Counted from the stretch's first letter, positions 1-12,570 are shown. The stretch is 64,000 bases of DNA from Cristatella mucedo (GCA_009760855.2 WPIO01000098.1:686501-750500); one strand, 5' to 3'. Notes: generated by a model from the letters alone, not told the origin. Program-made: numbers and translations.

Positions 1-74
1 CAAGGTTCATCAAAAGTCGATTCAGGCGTCAGGCACTCGCTAAAGTTAACCGTAGCTGGATAATAGATGGAGAC

Positions 75-79
<5 letters not shown>

Positions 80-135
<56 letters not shown>
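80..135. repeat. (AG)n microsatellite
   Basis: A nearly perfect AG dinucleotide run of about 28 repeats, preceded by a short interrupted AGACAG stretch. It lies inside the 20-bp minisatellite region. Confidence 0.98.
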
Positions 136-139
<4 letters not shown>

Positions 140-2420
140 TGGCAAGGCAGATAGGAATGACGAAGGCTGAGATTCAATCATCAAGTCGGTGTCCAAAATG
201 GCAAGTCAGGGATGCAATCAGAGGGGCTAGGTAGTAGGTAGCCTGGTACAGTGGTAGTCGATAACTTTATTTGGACCTAGCTAGGGTAGCCATTTAGCTT
301 GGGATCGACCTGAGCTGCAGCTCGTTCTGTGGTAACGGTTAGTTCTCAGTGCTTGGCATCCTTTCTCAGAGTTGATTACAGTAGGCATCAAAAGAGCACA
401 GACAACAGCTTGTATATTACTGCCGATACTAGAGGTGCCATCCAACCAATACGCGTTCAGGCTCACAGCGGCTCATGCTCAGTGCTATGACTTACCGACG
501 GTCAGATCATGACTCCGAGTGAGCGAGTGCTGTAGAGCCCATGCTTAGGTAGCACATTGGTCATAAGTAAAACATAATGTAGTTCATACATAATCATAAA
601 TCGAAATGCTCATAAACCTAGCTTTATATGGCTATTACACAAGCACTAAATCCAACTTCAGCTAGCAAGTTCACATCCTGAGCACAGGCGAGAAGCTGCC
701 TAAACAAGCAAGGTATAGATGCACTTTGCAAGTGAGTAGTGCTTTCTACAAGATTCGTGTATCCTACAATCAGATACATGGTTGGTAATTTGCAGAGGCC
801 CCTAATAGGTTAAACCTTTCGGCATATCAGGAATTACTTTAGCATGGCACACAGGCAACATTCCAGTCTGAGTGGCATTCGAAGATGCACTTTGTGATGG
901 GCCACAAATAATCGATAGACCTCGTAGTTAGCCTATCTGAGAAGCACTGTAAAAGAAATATATGCATTTAGCAAGGAAGAGGTGCACTTTTGAAAAGTAG
1001 GGGAGGAATTAGGCACCGTAGAAATGTGTCAGCAAGGCAGGAAGACGCTCGGAATGGTATCTGGCATATGGCAGACCAGGGAGGCTCCTGGTCGGCAAAG
1101 GATCAATCGCTTAGGCTAAATTTATTCCAAAAAGTCCGGAAGTCAATTGGAAATGTAAGAATAGACTCGCCGACGTGGAGAGAAACTTTAAATTTAAGAG
1201 AGACCTGCGAAAACTTACAGATTTCGTAGGGGAAGCTTCAATTGTTAGTGCAGATGAACTCGACAAGGCAAACAAGCATTTGGCGAGGATGACCAGTGAT
1301 CAGCCAATGAAGGATGGACTGGGGAAGAAGCATCGGTACTCGTCTAGGCATGCGATGCTCCCGAAGGCTGCGAGAGGAGCTCGGAGTGGCAGATGTGCTA
1401 CATCGCAACGGTTTGACAGTTCTCGTTAAAGCAGGCAAACGCTGCGCGTTAATAAGAGTGCTCCGACCGGCACGATCTGCCTAAGGCTTTCAAGCACTCT
1501 CTGCGTAAGCTGTGCTCGGATAACCTTCGGAGCGTCCAGCGCGGCAGTCAGGCAATTACCTATGGTCAAAGGTACTCGCCGCCTGAGCTTGTTTTTGTCT
1601 GGCAGAAGAGAGGACTTTGATTACTCAGCCAGGCAGAAGTGATCACTATTAGAGCAGGAGAGGCAACCGTCGAGGAAGGGACGTGACGCATTGTGGCGCT
1701 AGGGGCATGGAGCGTTGTGGCGCTAAACACTGCTGCAAACATTCAGCAAGACAGGAAGGCAGTCAAAAATGCGAAAGCGAATTCGGCCACCAGAGCAGTC
1801 AGTCGGGATCTCAGACATGTGCTTGGCAATTTGGACAGGCATTACACAGATCGGAGTTAGTCGGTTGGGCCAAGTCAAACAAGCATGCCCTCGATAGATT
1901 TCACAAGGCGTACAGGTGCTCCTTTGGCGGAGGTGCGAGCAGCCAATACAAATGGGAAATCGAAAGCCAGTGTGGTACTGGGTGAACATGGGAGATATTT
2001 TAAAATAATTACAGGTGTTCGGAGAAGCTGTTGGAAAATCAGAAATTGACTCGGCCCACTAAGAGCAGCTCTTTAATTAGGTTAGACAGTCACCGAAGCT
2101 GATAATTAGTCGTTAGCAAGCGATGAGCTTGGCAAGTTGAATTCGCCCTTGGCTATGCGGATACTCAGTCAGCCAGCTCAGGGCAGACATTATAAAGGCT
2201 CCGTGCTCAGTGTGCAAAATGCTCAAAGTAAGTCACAGTGACCTTCGGATACGCAAGTAGGCATTCGCGTCCGATGACAAGCTTAGGGATTTGCTCTGAG
2301 TAAGCGAGATACGTCTTTGAAAATACGAAAGTGGTCTGCTAATTGCATGGACATTGGCCCTGTGGACTAAAAACGTCGGCAGGCCAAGATGAATTCAGTG
2401 AGGCACATGGAAAATAAAGG

Positions 2421-2575
2421 TGATTTAACAGCCTCATAATATATAGTGGCACAAGAGCCTTGCATGCCATCACCACTGCTTGCAACGATAATAAATGATT
2501 GACTACAGCAGGATTCAAACACAGGACTTAAGGACCGAGGTCGGGATGAGCAACCGCCTTATTAGTGTGTTATTA
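2421..2575 (-). mobile_element. SINE2 copy (tRNA-derived)
   Basis: On the minus strand it reads a degenerate Pol III promoter region, an internal body and a 3' end matching TGTTAAATCA. The B-box region reads GTTTGAATCC on the minus strand. The body (gccatcaccactgcttgca on plus) matches the other SINE2 copies in this window. It is inserted in the 20-bp minisatellite. Confidence 0.75.
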
Positions 2576-4305
2576 CGGCCTATTGATTGCTATGCAAGGC
2601 AGAGGTGCATTCATCTAGGATAAGAAATGAATCACCAACGTGTATATATGCTCAGCAAATTAAAGACTGAACGGCCCAGTCAGACAGGCACTTGCAAATG
2701 TCCATGGACATTTCAAAATGCAGAGATATTCTTGGAAAAAAATAGGAGCTCTGCAGCGGAGAAATGCAATTGACAAGGCTAAGGAAGTCTTGAAAAATTA
2801 AACTGGTCTGGGAAAGACTGAGAAAACGTTTGGGCAGCACAGAAGCAATAGAACAGGAAAAAGGTACGCTATGATCCTAAGGATGTTCGGACACAAAAAA
2901 AAGAGTTTATCCAGGCACTGTAGGCACACACTCCAGCCACACGAAACAGTGAATTAGCGAGGCTGTAAAGCAAGTACAACGATACGGCCGATAGACACTC
3001 AGCTTCCCAGATCATGTCGAGGCGATGCAGAGATGCAAAATAAATAGCTTAGATGTTCGAGGCAATTGAGACAGCCATTTGGTCAGGCTGAGAGGCTTTC
3101 GGCAACACAAGGATGCACTAGGCGAAGATATGCACCATTGGCAAGCAAACGGGGCACTCGAAACGTCATTCGGCAACCTATAGGCGAGCTCTGAATTAGG
3201 CATACGGATGCATGGAAAAGCCGAGGCACTCGGCGAGAATTACTAAAAATTGGCAAGGGAGAGGCCTGCTCCTAAAGTCAGGCAAACTCTGGGCTAGATC
3301 AAATATTATTCAAGAAGACATTGAGGCATCATGTGACGGTCAGAAGCACTCGGCAAGGCTAGAGTCTCCCTGAACGCAAAAGAGGCATCGGACAGGCAAA
3401 GAGAGGCTCAACACAAAGGGAAAAGAGAGGCACTGTGGGCGAGGGAGGCTGAGAAGAACTCGGCAAGGTAGAAAACCCCTCTGCGAAAAAGAGAGACTTG
3501 CAGCTACGTACAGAGGTACTCTGCAATTAATAGAGGTAGTCGACGAAGCGTAGATGCATTCATACACAACTGAGGCCTTTGCTACAGAGACATTCACGAC
3601 GGGTTTGAAATGCTTAGAATGGGGAAACCGATCTAAGGAAAACAGATTTGCATTGGGCGTAGTTTATATTCAAAGGCTAAGTGGTACTCAGTAAGCCAGA
3701 TAAATAATTCGCACTTACAGTAGACGGTCACTCGGCTTCTAAGAGGGGCAATTTACAAGGTAGCGATGTGTGTGTAAGCTCGCATGCAAGCTCAAACAGG
3801 CAGGTATACCGTCAGTGCTACCGCAATCATCTCAGCAAGGCAGACAGGCAGTGGCTAAGGCCGGTTGGAGAACGGCCTAGAGGCATAAGCAAATACAAAT
3901 AAAAGTACATAAACAATTGCGATAGCAGTGAGGCATCTATAAATACGTTTACCGGGTTAGCTCCGGGGGGCTAGGCGAGCGAGAGAGGCACGTGTATAGC
4001 TTGCAAGCTTAAAGCCAGTGTAGCACTCGATAAGACAAATAGACTAGCACTAGAAGAGGCAGAGACAGACTCGGCAAGGCAGTGAGGTACGCGAAAAGGC
4101 AAAAATGGTTCTCGTTGAGGCAGGAAATAGCTGAGCAAAGCACAGTGTAAGTTGGAAAGGTGAAGGGGTGGAAATGGGTGAGTGGCTCTGGAGGACATGT
4201 TTTCAGCAGAGCAGCGAAGGCGATCATCAGGAAAGTAGGAAAGCGAGTAAGTGAGCGCTTGTATTCAAGGCTCCCAATCGTAGGTGCTCGACAAGGTCTG
4301 TACCC

Positions 4306-6409
4306 TCACCAAAAAAAACTCATCTTCTAATGATTTCCCAAGTAGTTGAACTAGTAGCAAATCAGCTGGTGTTCACGTATGAATCAATAAGACGCACATA
4401 CAAATTTTGGGCAAGGTTATCGTGACCCATGTATGCGTACGATTAGTCGAGAAATTATACGTCGAGTTGAATGATTACACACGATTCGGAATATGGTGAA
4501 GCTCAAAAATAACATTAATGTCCGTCGAGGGTTAGCAAAAGTTGTAATCGCATGGTAACTAGTAATTTATACCTTCACCTACAACTTAACTGAAAGGCAA
4601 TTGAAATATGCATGTCAGTGACAGAATCAATGTGGGCTCATAGGAATCGATGAGCAACAAACTGCATGAAAGCATAATCAACCAGCCTAACTCAAACCAC
4701 CTATTTTAAGAATAGTAGGTCGATTCTACACAAAGCAGGGAGAAGAGCTCTGGACCGAAATTCCCTCACATTCTAAGCCCGGCTCCTAATTTATCCGTCG
4801 CCTGCTTCAAAGGCCTGTTTTATTATTCTTTCCGACAGCATGAGCCTCTCGGTCATCCATGAAATCATAGCAGCTCAGTGCTCGATGAGCAGCGGTGATC
4901 AGAAGTAACTCACCTGCCAGGCGGACAAATTTCTCTGGGTCACACCAAGCACTACTGCGGCACCGACTCCACGTTTCGCATCTCTGTCAAGTTTTGCTTC
5001 TAAAAGTAGATGGTAAGATTTCAAGTAATGGTGCCGGTACGCATATGGACCACAACTAAGGAGCAGCGAAGTGCTGCCTATCATGGATTACCTACCGCTC
5101 AGTTAGTTGGCCGCTCCTGCGACGACTGCAGCCGACGTAGCAAGATGCACGAGCACCAGCCGACTGACGTTCAACGTGGTCTCTGATCTGTAATTTAAGG
5201 GAGATGCTGCAATCGATAAACAGCCAATCAGAATTGTTCGCATAAGGCTTACGCCATTGTGTAAGCTATCCGCCTGTCGAAGCTGGTAAGACTGGGGCTG
5301 TTTCAGGCCTTTTTTGGCAGTGTTGGGCAGTCTCGACAAGTACTGCCAAAACGGGAGCGAAGTCTCTGGCGAGACCTCTGCTGATCAGCTCGGAAGCGGC
5401 TCGGAATAGGAATGGCACGGCCCAGAAAGTGTAGCAAATGCCTCCCTTCCCTTTTACAGGTAATTGGGTCGGCAACGACGACCTGTGCAATTAGTAGCAA
5501 AGAAATACTGCATTCACTTGGACCAAGGAGACGGATTGGGCGGAGAAGGTCGAACGAGCCGTCAGTGCGGCCGCCACCACCGGCCTCTGGTTATCCGAAA
5601 GGTGTACCGGCCTTTGAGTTGCCGGCTGAGGGCTGTACTGACTGCTCTGTCATACTTTAGAAAACCTTTGACGACAACGGCCTGAGAGTGCATGAATTCA
5701 TTAATTGCCAATTTGCACACACCTGAATTGAAAGTGATTAAGTAATCCATTCGAATCGGGCTACTCACTTCCCGTTTAGTCAAACGTGAAATTCACTAGC
5801 GTGTATTTTGTTAAAGCTTGTGAGCGAAATGAATCATAATAATGCAAGCGTGGCCATTTCCTAGGCTGACAAGTTGAGGTCGTCGTCCCAGACCTTTTTT
5901 TCTGTAGGATCTTCTGACCCACTAACGGAGAGTTAGCCTTTCTTGCACCTCCCACACGCCTAATCGCCTGGGGAAGCTATCCATAATTGGAGCTATCCAA
6001 ATCACAAACAATAGCAATCAAAAGTATTGATTCCGAACACAGCCCTGTGCTGCCTCTAGCTCAATCTCCCAGTTACCACGAAGCCCAAGCTGCCTCTACG
6101 CGGGACAGTTGTTGATGCAACGATTTAGCTTCCCTATTTAATGCTGTTCAGAGGTTCATGGATTATTAATCCAGCTATTGTAGAATAAATCAAAGTGCCC
6201 CATATCTTGGTGAGACTAAGCAGTAGAGCGATGAAATCTGATCTACATTGGCAACCCTATGGTTGCTGAACCAAGCAACATCTGCAGTCTCTTCAGTCAT
6301 TCAAGCTGAAAATTTCTGGGAGGCTTACTGATCGACTGCTCAACAAAAAGTAGTCTACTAGTCTCTTCTAGTCTACTCTCAAATCTTGCTTTAAAAAACT
6401 AAAACTTAC
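4306..6409. other. Unassigned stretch, no gene seen
   Basis: Mixed-composition DNA without a recognisable repeat or gene. A cluster of overlapping frames of 60-85 codons on both strands at 5100-5780 follows local GC content and contains no domain I recognise. Confidence 0.5.
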
Positions 6410-6566
6410 TAGCTGATTTAACAGTGTTTTTTATAGCGACAGAAAAGCATTTTACGGCTGTGGCAACCGTCGCAGCGGCAATACACGATCGCTCGCGGCA
6501 GGATTCGAACCCACGACCTCGACACCAAGGCGTAAAAAAGAAACCACCTTATCTAGGGTGCCATCA
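6410..6566 (-). mobile_element. SINE2 copy, well preserved
   Basis: One of the clearest members. On the minus strand: a tRNA-like head beginning GATGGCACCCTAGATAAGG, a B-box GGGTTCGAATCC, a body with the GGTTGCCACAGCCGTAAA segment, and a 3' end of TTAAATCAGCTAGTAAG followed by a T-rich tail. Length is about 157 bp. tRNA origin follows from the B-box and its spacing to the head; this is standard for SINEs transcribed by RNA polymerase III. Confidence 0.85.
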
Positions 6567-6954
6567 AGACTCACCGTACAGCACGTTAGAATAAGAACAC
6601 ACTCAGCGATACCTCGTTTTAGAACCCCTAGCTGTTAACATACACTGATACATGCCGGGGTTCACATTGCCAATGTCGTTACTTCATTGTGTTCATGCCT
6701 GCCAAAATCTTGCAGCTACCATGTGCTGAGGCACTTGCGATTTGACGTACGTGCTACTAAGTTCCGGCACTGTGCTAGCTAGTACTTAATGTGATGCCGA
6801 GCGTCTTTCGCATTGCATGAACTGCTCACAGAAAGCAATCGAGTTCACTGATGACGCTGTACACATGTGTTGTTATTCTTGCTAAGACTTCAGCCGGGTT
6901 CAGAAATAATTCGTCTAACTTGTTATGTTGTTTTAGCTAGCTAGTGGTGAGCCT

Positions 6955-7085
6955 GATGACACACTAGTTAAGGCGGAGAATTTTTACGACGTAGATCCCG
7001 GGGTCGTGTGTTGTAAGACTGTGGTGAGTGATTCTTTATCTCAGCTGCAAGCTGGGGTGACTGCTGTAAGGCTCTTATATCACCA
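6955..7085 (+). mobile_element. SINE2 copy, 3'-truncated, first of an inverted pair
   Basis: Plus-strand head GATGACACACTAGTTAAGG corresponds to the SINE2 tRNA-like start. It is followed by a degenerate B-box region (GGGGTCGTGTGTTGTAAG) and the body through TAAGGCTCTTATA. The 3' hairpin is missing. It abuts a minus-strand copy directly. Confidence 0.7.
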
Positions 7086-7178
7086 CACCACTGCTTGCTG
7101 AGAGAAATATAGCCTTTCCCACCGTAGCGCTTGAACCCGTGACCCAGGAGGTGAAGAGCAGCGAACACCGTACCTCCC
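7086..7178 (-). mobile_element. SINE2 copy, truncated, second of an inverted pair
   Basis: The plus sequence reads CACTGCTTGC, then a B-box complement GCTTGAACCCGTGACC, then GGTGAAGAGCAGCGAACACC, matching the minus-strand SINE2 order body, B-box, head. It lacks the 3' end and shares its left edge with the preceding plus-strand copy. Confidence 0.6.
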
Positions 7179-7511
7179 TTAGGAGGCTGATACCTATGCG
7201 AGCGATTAAGTTGGTCAGGCACCAAGATTGCCAATTGCTAACAGTCATAGGTAGTGATGCACTTGTGATCGACAATCCGCCTTTTCAGGTACTTTCAGGT
7301 GACTAAACTGCTGGAAAAGTTAGCAGTTAAGCCTCTTCAGTTGTCTTTAATTCATCTTCAGAAGAATTCATTTGTCCAAACTAGTCACCTATTCTAAAGA
7401 AATAGTGTTTCTCATAAGTATTGTTGGCATCTTTCCCCATTGCCAATAGAATTTGGGCGTCCAGGGCATGCGAGCGAAGAAAAGACTCCTCGAAATTAAA
7501 TTACATTTAAT

Positions 7512-7560
7512 GGTAGCTGATGAAACAGCCTCATATTTACAGCGGCAATAGAGCTTTTGC
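7512..7560 (-). mobile_element. SINE2 3'-end fragment
   Basis: The plus sequence TAGCTGATGAAACAGCC, followed by ACAGCGGCAATAGAGC, matches only the 3' hairpin and adjacent body of SINE2. Nothing of the tRNA-like head remains. Confidence 0.5.
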
Positions 7561-7599
7561 AGCTAGCACACCTATGGCAGTGTGCAAAGAAGAATTCTC

Positions 7600-9670
7600 T
7601 GGTGCATGTCTTAAAACCAGTACCTGGGTCGTAAAAGAGAGTACCGCGAGAGCTCAGTCAACTGTAACCGTTTCAACACCTCGTGTGTTGCTTTGTGCTA
7701 GCTGGACAGCTCATGACATGCGTGCATTACTAAATGAGTTCCCAGATGCTATATTTGAGGCTCAGAAATGTAACCATACTTGTAATGAGGGTCTCAAAAC
7801 TATAGCTATAACTAGACAACAGTTAAATAACCATTCGCTAAATTATGAGCAAGATATAGTGGATACATTTTTTATTGAAAAGAGCTATTCAAGCAATGAA
7901 TAGCAGCTTGGTGCTGCTAAAGCATATACAGGAAGATCGGTTCACAACAAATATTTTCGCCCAGCAAATACATCTTGTGGGACAGCATAATCTCAGAAAC
8001 GGTTGCTGGCAATGCATCTATTCAAGCGGTAGGATCTCAGGTGAGGAAATTAAAATGCAAGCAGGGACTCGAACACCTGCTTGCAAACATAGCATTCACA
8101 TTACATGAGCTGCCAGTGCTCGGTGCATCAAGTAAGAGCGCTTGTAACACATAACAAGGCGATGAAGAAGTATTTATGTCAAATCATAGTGATTTTTCTA
8201 CCGCAATTATTCTCGTGTGGCACACAAGCAAAGGAACTAGTAATGGTAGTTGCCGCAAGACTGGTCCAATTGCTAGTGTGCCATGAGAGATCGCCACAAC
8301 GGCTCGTTGACTATAACTTCGGGTGACAAGAATTGTGTATCACGTGTCACGAACCATCTCATTCATAGAGGCAAGTGAAACCGATACCTGCAGAAGGAAA
8401 GCACGCCAGTGCAGATATGGTTACAACTGCAAATATAGTTATACGTACGCAGCACAGTCTTAACCATTGCAAGAAAAATGTGTTGTTCATAAAGGAAATG
8501 TAGGTCAACTAAAGCAACGAGAAGTGCACTAATTTGGTATTAAGTGGTGATCTAACTACTGAATATCAGCGGAACCGAGACCCTTGCCGTGATTGTGCGC
8601 CTTACGATTCACGTAAAGCTCAGATCGTCCAGACAGAACGTAGATGATGCCTGGAGGTCAACCTATGAGTAATGCCCTATTAAATAAGCAAAGTACGTTC
8701 AACGGTGTGCGTTTACCAACCAAAAATTTCCTGCCGCTCCGGACACTTATTTTAGCCTTGTCAACTACGTTACTCACCTAGGTAAATAGCAGTTGCCCAT
8801 ATACCAGCTCCTCCGCCGCCACTCGGATCTCGCACGGTCGGCCAAAAGTTGAAGTTCCTAAACATTATTAGGTCAATAAAAGAAATCAGCTCACTTCATG
8901 CTCTCAGGGTGATCACCAGACGCCAACTCGTCAACTCGAGCGGTGCGTTCTCCTCGTAATCAAGCTTTTCCATCGACGACTTGAGCACTATGGTCATCTA
9001 AGTAGCAGCCCTAAAATCGAGTCACACAATTTTACGGACTCTGCTTTCGCATATATGCCGGTCGCTCACTCTGCTACAGAGTTGAGCACAACAGCTTAGA
9101 GCTCACCCTGAGCGACTCGCGAACAAAGCAAGAAAATCGGACGCCAGGAGCAGGACGAGCCGCTCCTCACCGCTTGACTGAAAAATGTGATGCTGCCGGC
9201 TGACGAGCCCGCCAGATAATAAGCGTTCGAGAGCTCAGCTGTCGCGCTTTCGATTCGCCGAACCACCTCCCTACCCGCCTCTGTCATCCAATAGTGATCT
9301 CGGACACTGCGGCAAGGTCGCTTGCTGCTGAACGCGTCTCAAGGACCAATTAGATGCTGTACATGCGAGCTGCTAGACGACGGGTGCATGTAGTCAATCG
9401 CACAACCGCAATCATTGTCGCAAGGGAGTTAGGCATGAGCCACCGTAAGACGTGGTCGATATCAGTAGCCATCTAACTAAACTGCATCTTTAGAGAAAGC
9501 TTATTTTCACAGACTCAGTCGATTACCGTGCTGTGACTGATTCGTAATTGACCTGTCATGATGGCTGTGAGAGCCAGCACAGACGGAAGTTGGGCATGAG
9601 CACGCGAGCAGTTGCAGTTGGCGGCGAAATTCTTGCTACGACCAGGATAGACAGCATGCCGTGTCGGTTT
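7600..9670. other. Unassigned stretch, no gene seen
   Basis: The 127-codon open frame at 7520-7903 starts inside the SINE2 3' fragment and has no recognisable domain. A B-box-like complement (GGGACTCGAACACC) occurs at 8064-8077 without a convincing SINE around it. 9060-9300 is somewhat GC-richer. Nothing else is identifiable. Confidence 0.45.
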
Positions 9671-9889
9671 TCATAAAAGATGCCTCCTCGCAAAGATTGC
9701 CCAATCGCAGCTATTGCAAGCACTTTTCAATGCCCGGTGCCACTGAGATACGTCGCATTGCGTAATCTTCTCCCTCCCACTCTAGTCAAGCCCGCATGCC
9801 GGCAGTCTCGGCGTAGCCTCAGAACTGGCTAGGCAGCAGGCCAGCAGCCGAACAGTAGCGGCTGTAAGTCTCTTCCTGCCAAGCAGTTT

Positions 9890-10802
9890 ATGTCGGTTGC
9901 CCCGTCGGGCGTACATATCGACAACCGGATCGTCAGCCTGGCAATCGGCTCGCTGGGCTCAGCTCGCCGTCCGTCAGCGCGCACGCCCGTCGAGCACGCT
10001 AGTCCTAGGCTCCGAGACGTCCAAAACGTCCAAAGCGTCCAAAATTATGCGCGTTCAAGAGGCCCATTGCTCTCATTCCGAGTGCGCGGCGGCAACACCG
10101 CGGTCCGCCCCCCTCCTCCCAGCTTGTTGTCACGCAGCCGGCCGATGCTCCAGCTACCGCATTTCGGTCAGCGTTAACCGGGGCGTGTGCGAAGGGATCG
10201 AGGACGAGTGCAAGACGCGCGCTGCAGACAACCGCATCTAAAGCTGATGCAGGTGACTAGGAGTGCGTGTGCCTTCTGTCGCCTTTGCGCACGCTCGCCC
10301 ACGCAGCAGTGAATGGGTGCGGGCGGCGCGCACTGGGCTGCGGCCGCGGCGCGCGGATGCAGGCTTCGCTTGTCCACACCCTCGCCCAGTAATGTAGCAG
10401 CAGTCTGATGCCGCAGTCGCATCTCGTACTGACGCGCGAGAACGCGTTCGTGCGTGCCGAATCTTAGCACGAGCACGCTTTCAGCTCTCGCCGCGCACGC
10501 TCGAAAAGCGCGCCGGATACCGGACGTGCCCGCCATTGGATACCGGCGCCCCGCTCCAAGCTCGGCCGGCGTACGTAAGCGAGCCCCGGACGGCCCCACC
10601 CCCATGCGAGTGAGACGTTCAGCGTGCATCGGGTACGAAGCGGTGCGCCGCCGCATAGCGGATGCAGTGCGGCCGCAGCGTCTGCGCAGAAATGGCATGA
10701 GGGTTCAGGCCGCGACCGACCGGCGGGCGGACGGAAGTGAGTGGGTGTCGGCCGCTGATGACGACTCGCCGCGGCCAACGCTAGTGCTAGTGCCGTCTGG
10801 AA

Positions 10803-10850
<48 letters not shown>

Positions 10851-11230
10851 GAGCCCATTAGCATTAGCGCTCACATTGCCCAGTCAGAGTGCGCTGCTGC
10901 GCCTGCTCGCTTTGGCGATCGAGGCTCTGCCGCTGGTTCTGCCAGTCATCTGCCCATCCAGCAAAGGCGAGAGTCTCAGCTTCCAGCGATCTATAGGGTC
11001 ACAGCCGTATGGCGGGCGGCGGCTGTATCGCCGCGGAGTTCACTCCGGCGGCGACTGCTCGCGGCTCGACGGCGGGCGACGCGAACACTCGACGTTTCGC
11101 GCGCGCGCGGCGTCGCTGTGCCCGCTGGCCGGCCGCGGCCGGTGCGGTCTGCTTGTGCGGTGCGCCGAGTTGCATGGCACGCTCGCGGCGTTGGTCGTTC
11201 ATCGAGCCGGCTAGGAGCTCGTAGTGGCCG
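9890..11230. other. CpG-rich T block, copy A
   Basis: Dense in CG dinucleotides and NotI-like GCGGCCGC-type stretches, unlike its surroundings. Open frames of up to 174 codons occur on both strands here, as expected in GC-rich DNA with few stop codons; they are Arg/Ala-rich, overlap in antisense, and are not conserved as protein in copies B-D. The block ends with ATTTACGACAAATAAA, which contains a canonical poly(A) signal. It could be a CpG-island promoter or an unmethylated repeat; neither is shown. Confidence 0.6.
10811..10846. repeat. (GA)n microsatellite inside T block
   Basis: About 18 GA repeats. At the equivalent place in unit 2 (14823-14829) only about three repeats are present before the shared CCCATTA, so the expansion is specific to this copy. 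Confidence 0.97.
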
Positions 11231-11579
11231 TGAAGCAAAATGACCGGCACTGTTTATATTTACGACAAATAAACACGTTTAAGGACATCTTGGCCGCTTT
11301 GGGTTTAGAATTGATAACGTAGCTGTTTGAGGTTGTTAGTGTCCACGTTGACGTGTTCGATTATAGTGGCATGCCACGATTTTGCATTTTTTCACATTGC
11401 GGTTTTAGATTTAGATTTTGTTGTTTTTGGTTTATTGTTAACTCGTAGTAGGGAAAAACTGTATGCAGGAAATATTTCTCAAAATGCAGACATTAGAGCA
11501 AAAACAGACAGACGCTGGTGACCGAGCAATGCCAACGATACTACCCGCGTCTCAAGAAGCATCACAGTCAAGGTATCCC

Positions 11580-11870
11580 TCTCTGACCGAGGATACTGCA
11601 GATATGGATGCTCAGTAAGCAGGCCCAGATTAGCCCAACACTCTGCCGCCGAGTTTCTTTTGCAGCGGAAGCTTAAAGCGTTGTCCGCCTCATCGTCTGC
11701 AGGTCTTTCAGCCCAGAGAGCCAGTACTAGCCGAAAGCCAAGGCTTTACAGTCGCCTGCTTTTCCTCGCATACTAAAGTGCAGGTACCTGTATTGCATGT
11801 AGGTGTGCAGGGTGCAGGCACGTGCTGTCTTGACGCTCCAGCGTGCCGCCGGGGCTGCATCGGCGGTCCA
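11580..11870. repeat. V segment, diverged relative of 26600-26971
   Basis: 11640-11790 aligns by eye with 26790-26910: both carry a GCCGCCGAGTT motif, a CAGT(A)CTAG-like stretch, GCCAAGGCTT/GCCAAAGCTT and a GCATAC/GCATGC end. On the minus strand, the frame that is open at 26575-27009 is broken here by indels and a TAG. It lies between unit 1 and unit 2. Confidence 0.45.
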
Positions 11871-12504
11871 ACCCATTCGAGCAGCTCGGATGGCTAAGTA
11901 ATTACCAGCAAGTCCGGTTGACGTTCAGTGCTGCTTGGAATTTCCTGCTCTTCGCTCATGGCGATATTATGTCTGGAGCCGTTTTCCACCACGGGGTCGG
12001 TACGGCGTGAGAAACTGGAGGAGGATTTATTCAAGAGCACCCTGCAATCAATTACGCACATGTATGGCGCATAGTAGTGGCCGACTCAGTGAGCTCGCTG
12101 CCGGTTCGGCCAGCAGGTGGCCAGCATCTCAGTGTGGAACTTTGGCCTTGATGCCTCCCTCCCTCGCTCCCCCAAACGCCTAGGTCGAGTCTTGAGCAGC
12201 CATCATCCAAATCAATTCAGCAATCGTACGTGTTGTTTACCGGCTGCTTATTCTAACACTAAATGCCCACTGCTGCTTGGTCGGCCGTGTTCAAATGCTC
12301 ATCGGTGAGGATGGACCAGCATTTCCATTTTCAGAAGCAAGCTGATGAAATGCCAAACACAAGCCAGCGTAGGAAATCGGCTAGTGAGAAAGGGGATCGG
12401 GTCGGATCTGCCTGGCTCATCTCCGTGAAGGAACTACTCTGATTGACAGTCTACTATAGTTCTGAATCTGCCGACTGCATGAGCAGAAAAAAGCTGGCTG
12501 GAAA

Positions 12505-12570
12505 CGTAGTGCCCCACCAGGCCTTTCCCACAGTTAGTCCTTGGTTAGTACCCCCACCAAGCCTTTACAA
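12505..12570 (+). repeat. M minisatellite (~40 bp), 1-2 units
   Basis: One and a half units of the pattern CAAGCCTTTCCCACAGTCAG / ACCTTGGTTAGTACCCCCAC, seen in longer form at 19685-19995 and 21590-21870. Confidence 0.6.

Larger units (their letters stand above)
1..4305. repeat. Degenerate ~20-bp minisatellite array (left edge outside window)
   Basis: The stretch is made of diverged direct copies of a unit close to GAGGCACTCGGCAAGGCAGA. Successive units of 18-24 bp can be read without gaps at 1030-1430, 3040-3330 and 3350-3600; elsewhere (about 160-960) they are weaker or interrupted. The unit length is not a multiple of three, so frames break often, and the short open frames here are by-products. 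A SINE2 copy interrupts the array at 2421-2575. The right edge lies near 4305, where the last GGTGCTCGACAAGG-like unit is seen. The high divergence between units implies an old array. Confidence 0.7.
9675..11560 (+). repeat. Composite repeat, unit 1 (end of S, T and U)
   Basis: From 9675 (gatgcctcctcgcaaagatt) the sequence parallels 13640 onward of unit 2 and 29550 onward of unit 4. Anchors shared with unit 2 include ctagtca near 9784, TCTCGTACTGACGCG at 10423, ATACCGGCGCC near 10540, and ATTTACGACA followed by GTTTAAGGA at the end of T. Homology to unit 2 continues through AGGGAAAAACT near 11450 (block U). No protein reading is shared between units, so I treat it as non-coding. Confidence 0.75.

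Noticed and set aside
8060-8080. Isolated B-box-like GGGACTCGAACACC
   Set aside because: No SINE body or head could be aligned around it.
10174-10874. Long opposed frames (174, 136 and 135 codons) near 10.5 kb
   Set aside because: High GC removes stop codons on both strands; the predicted proteins are not kept in the paralogous T blocks, and one runs into the GA microsatellite.
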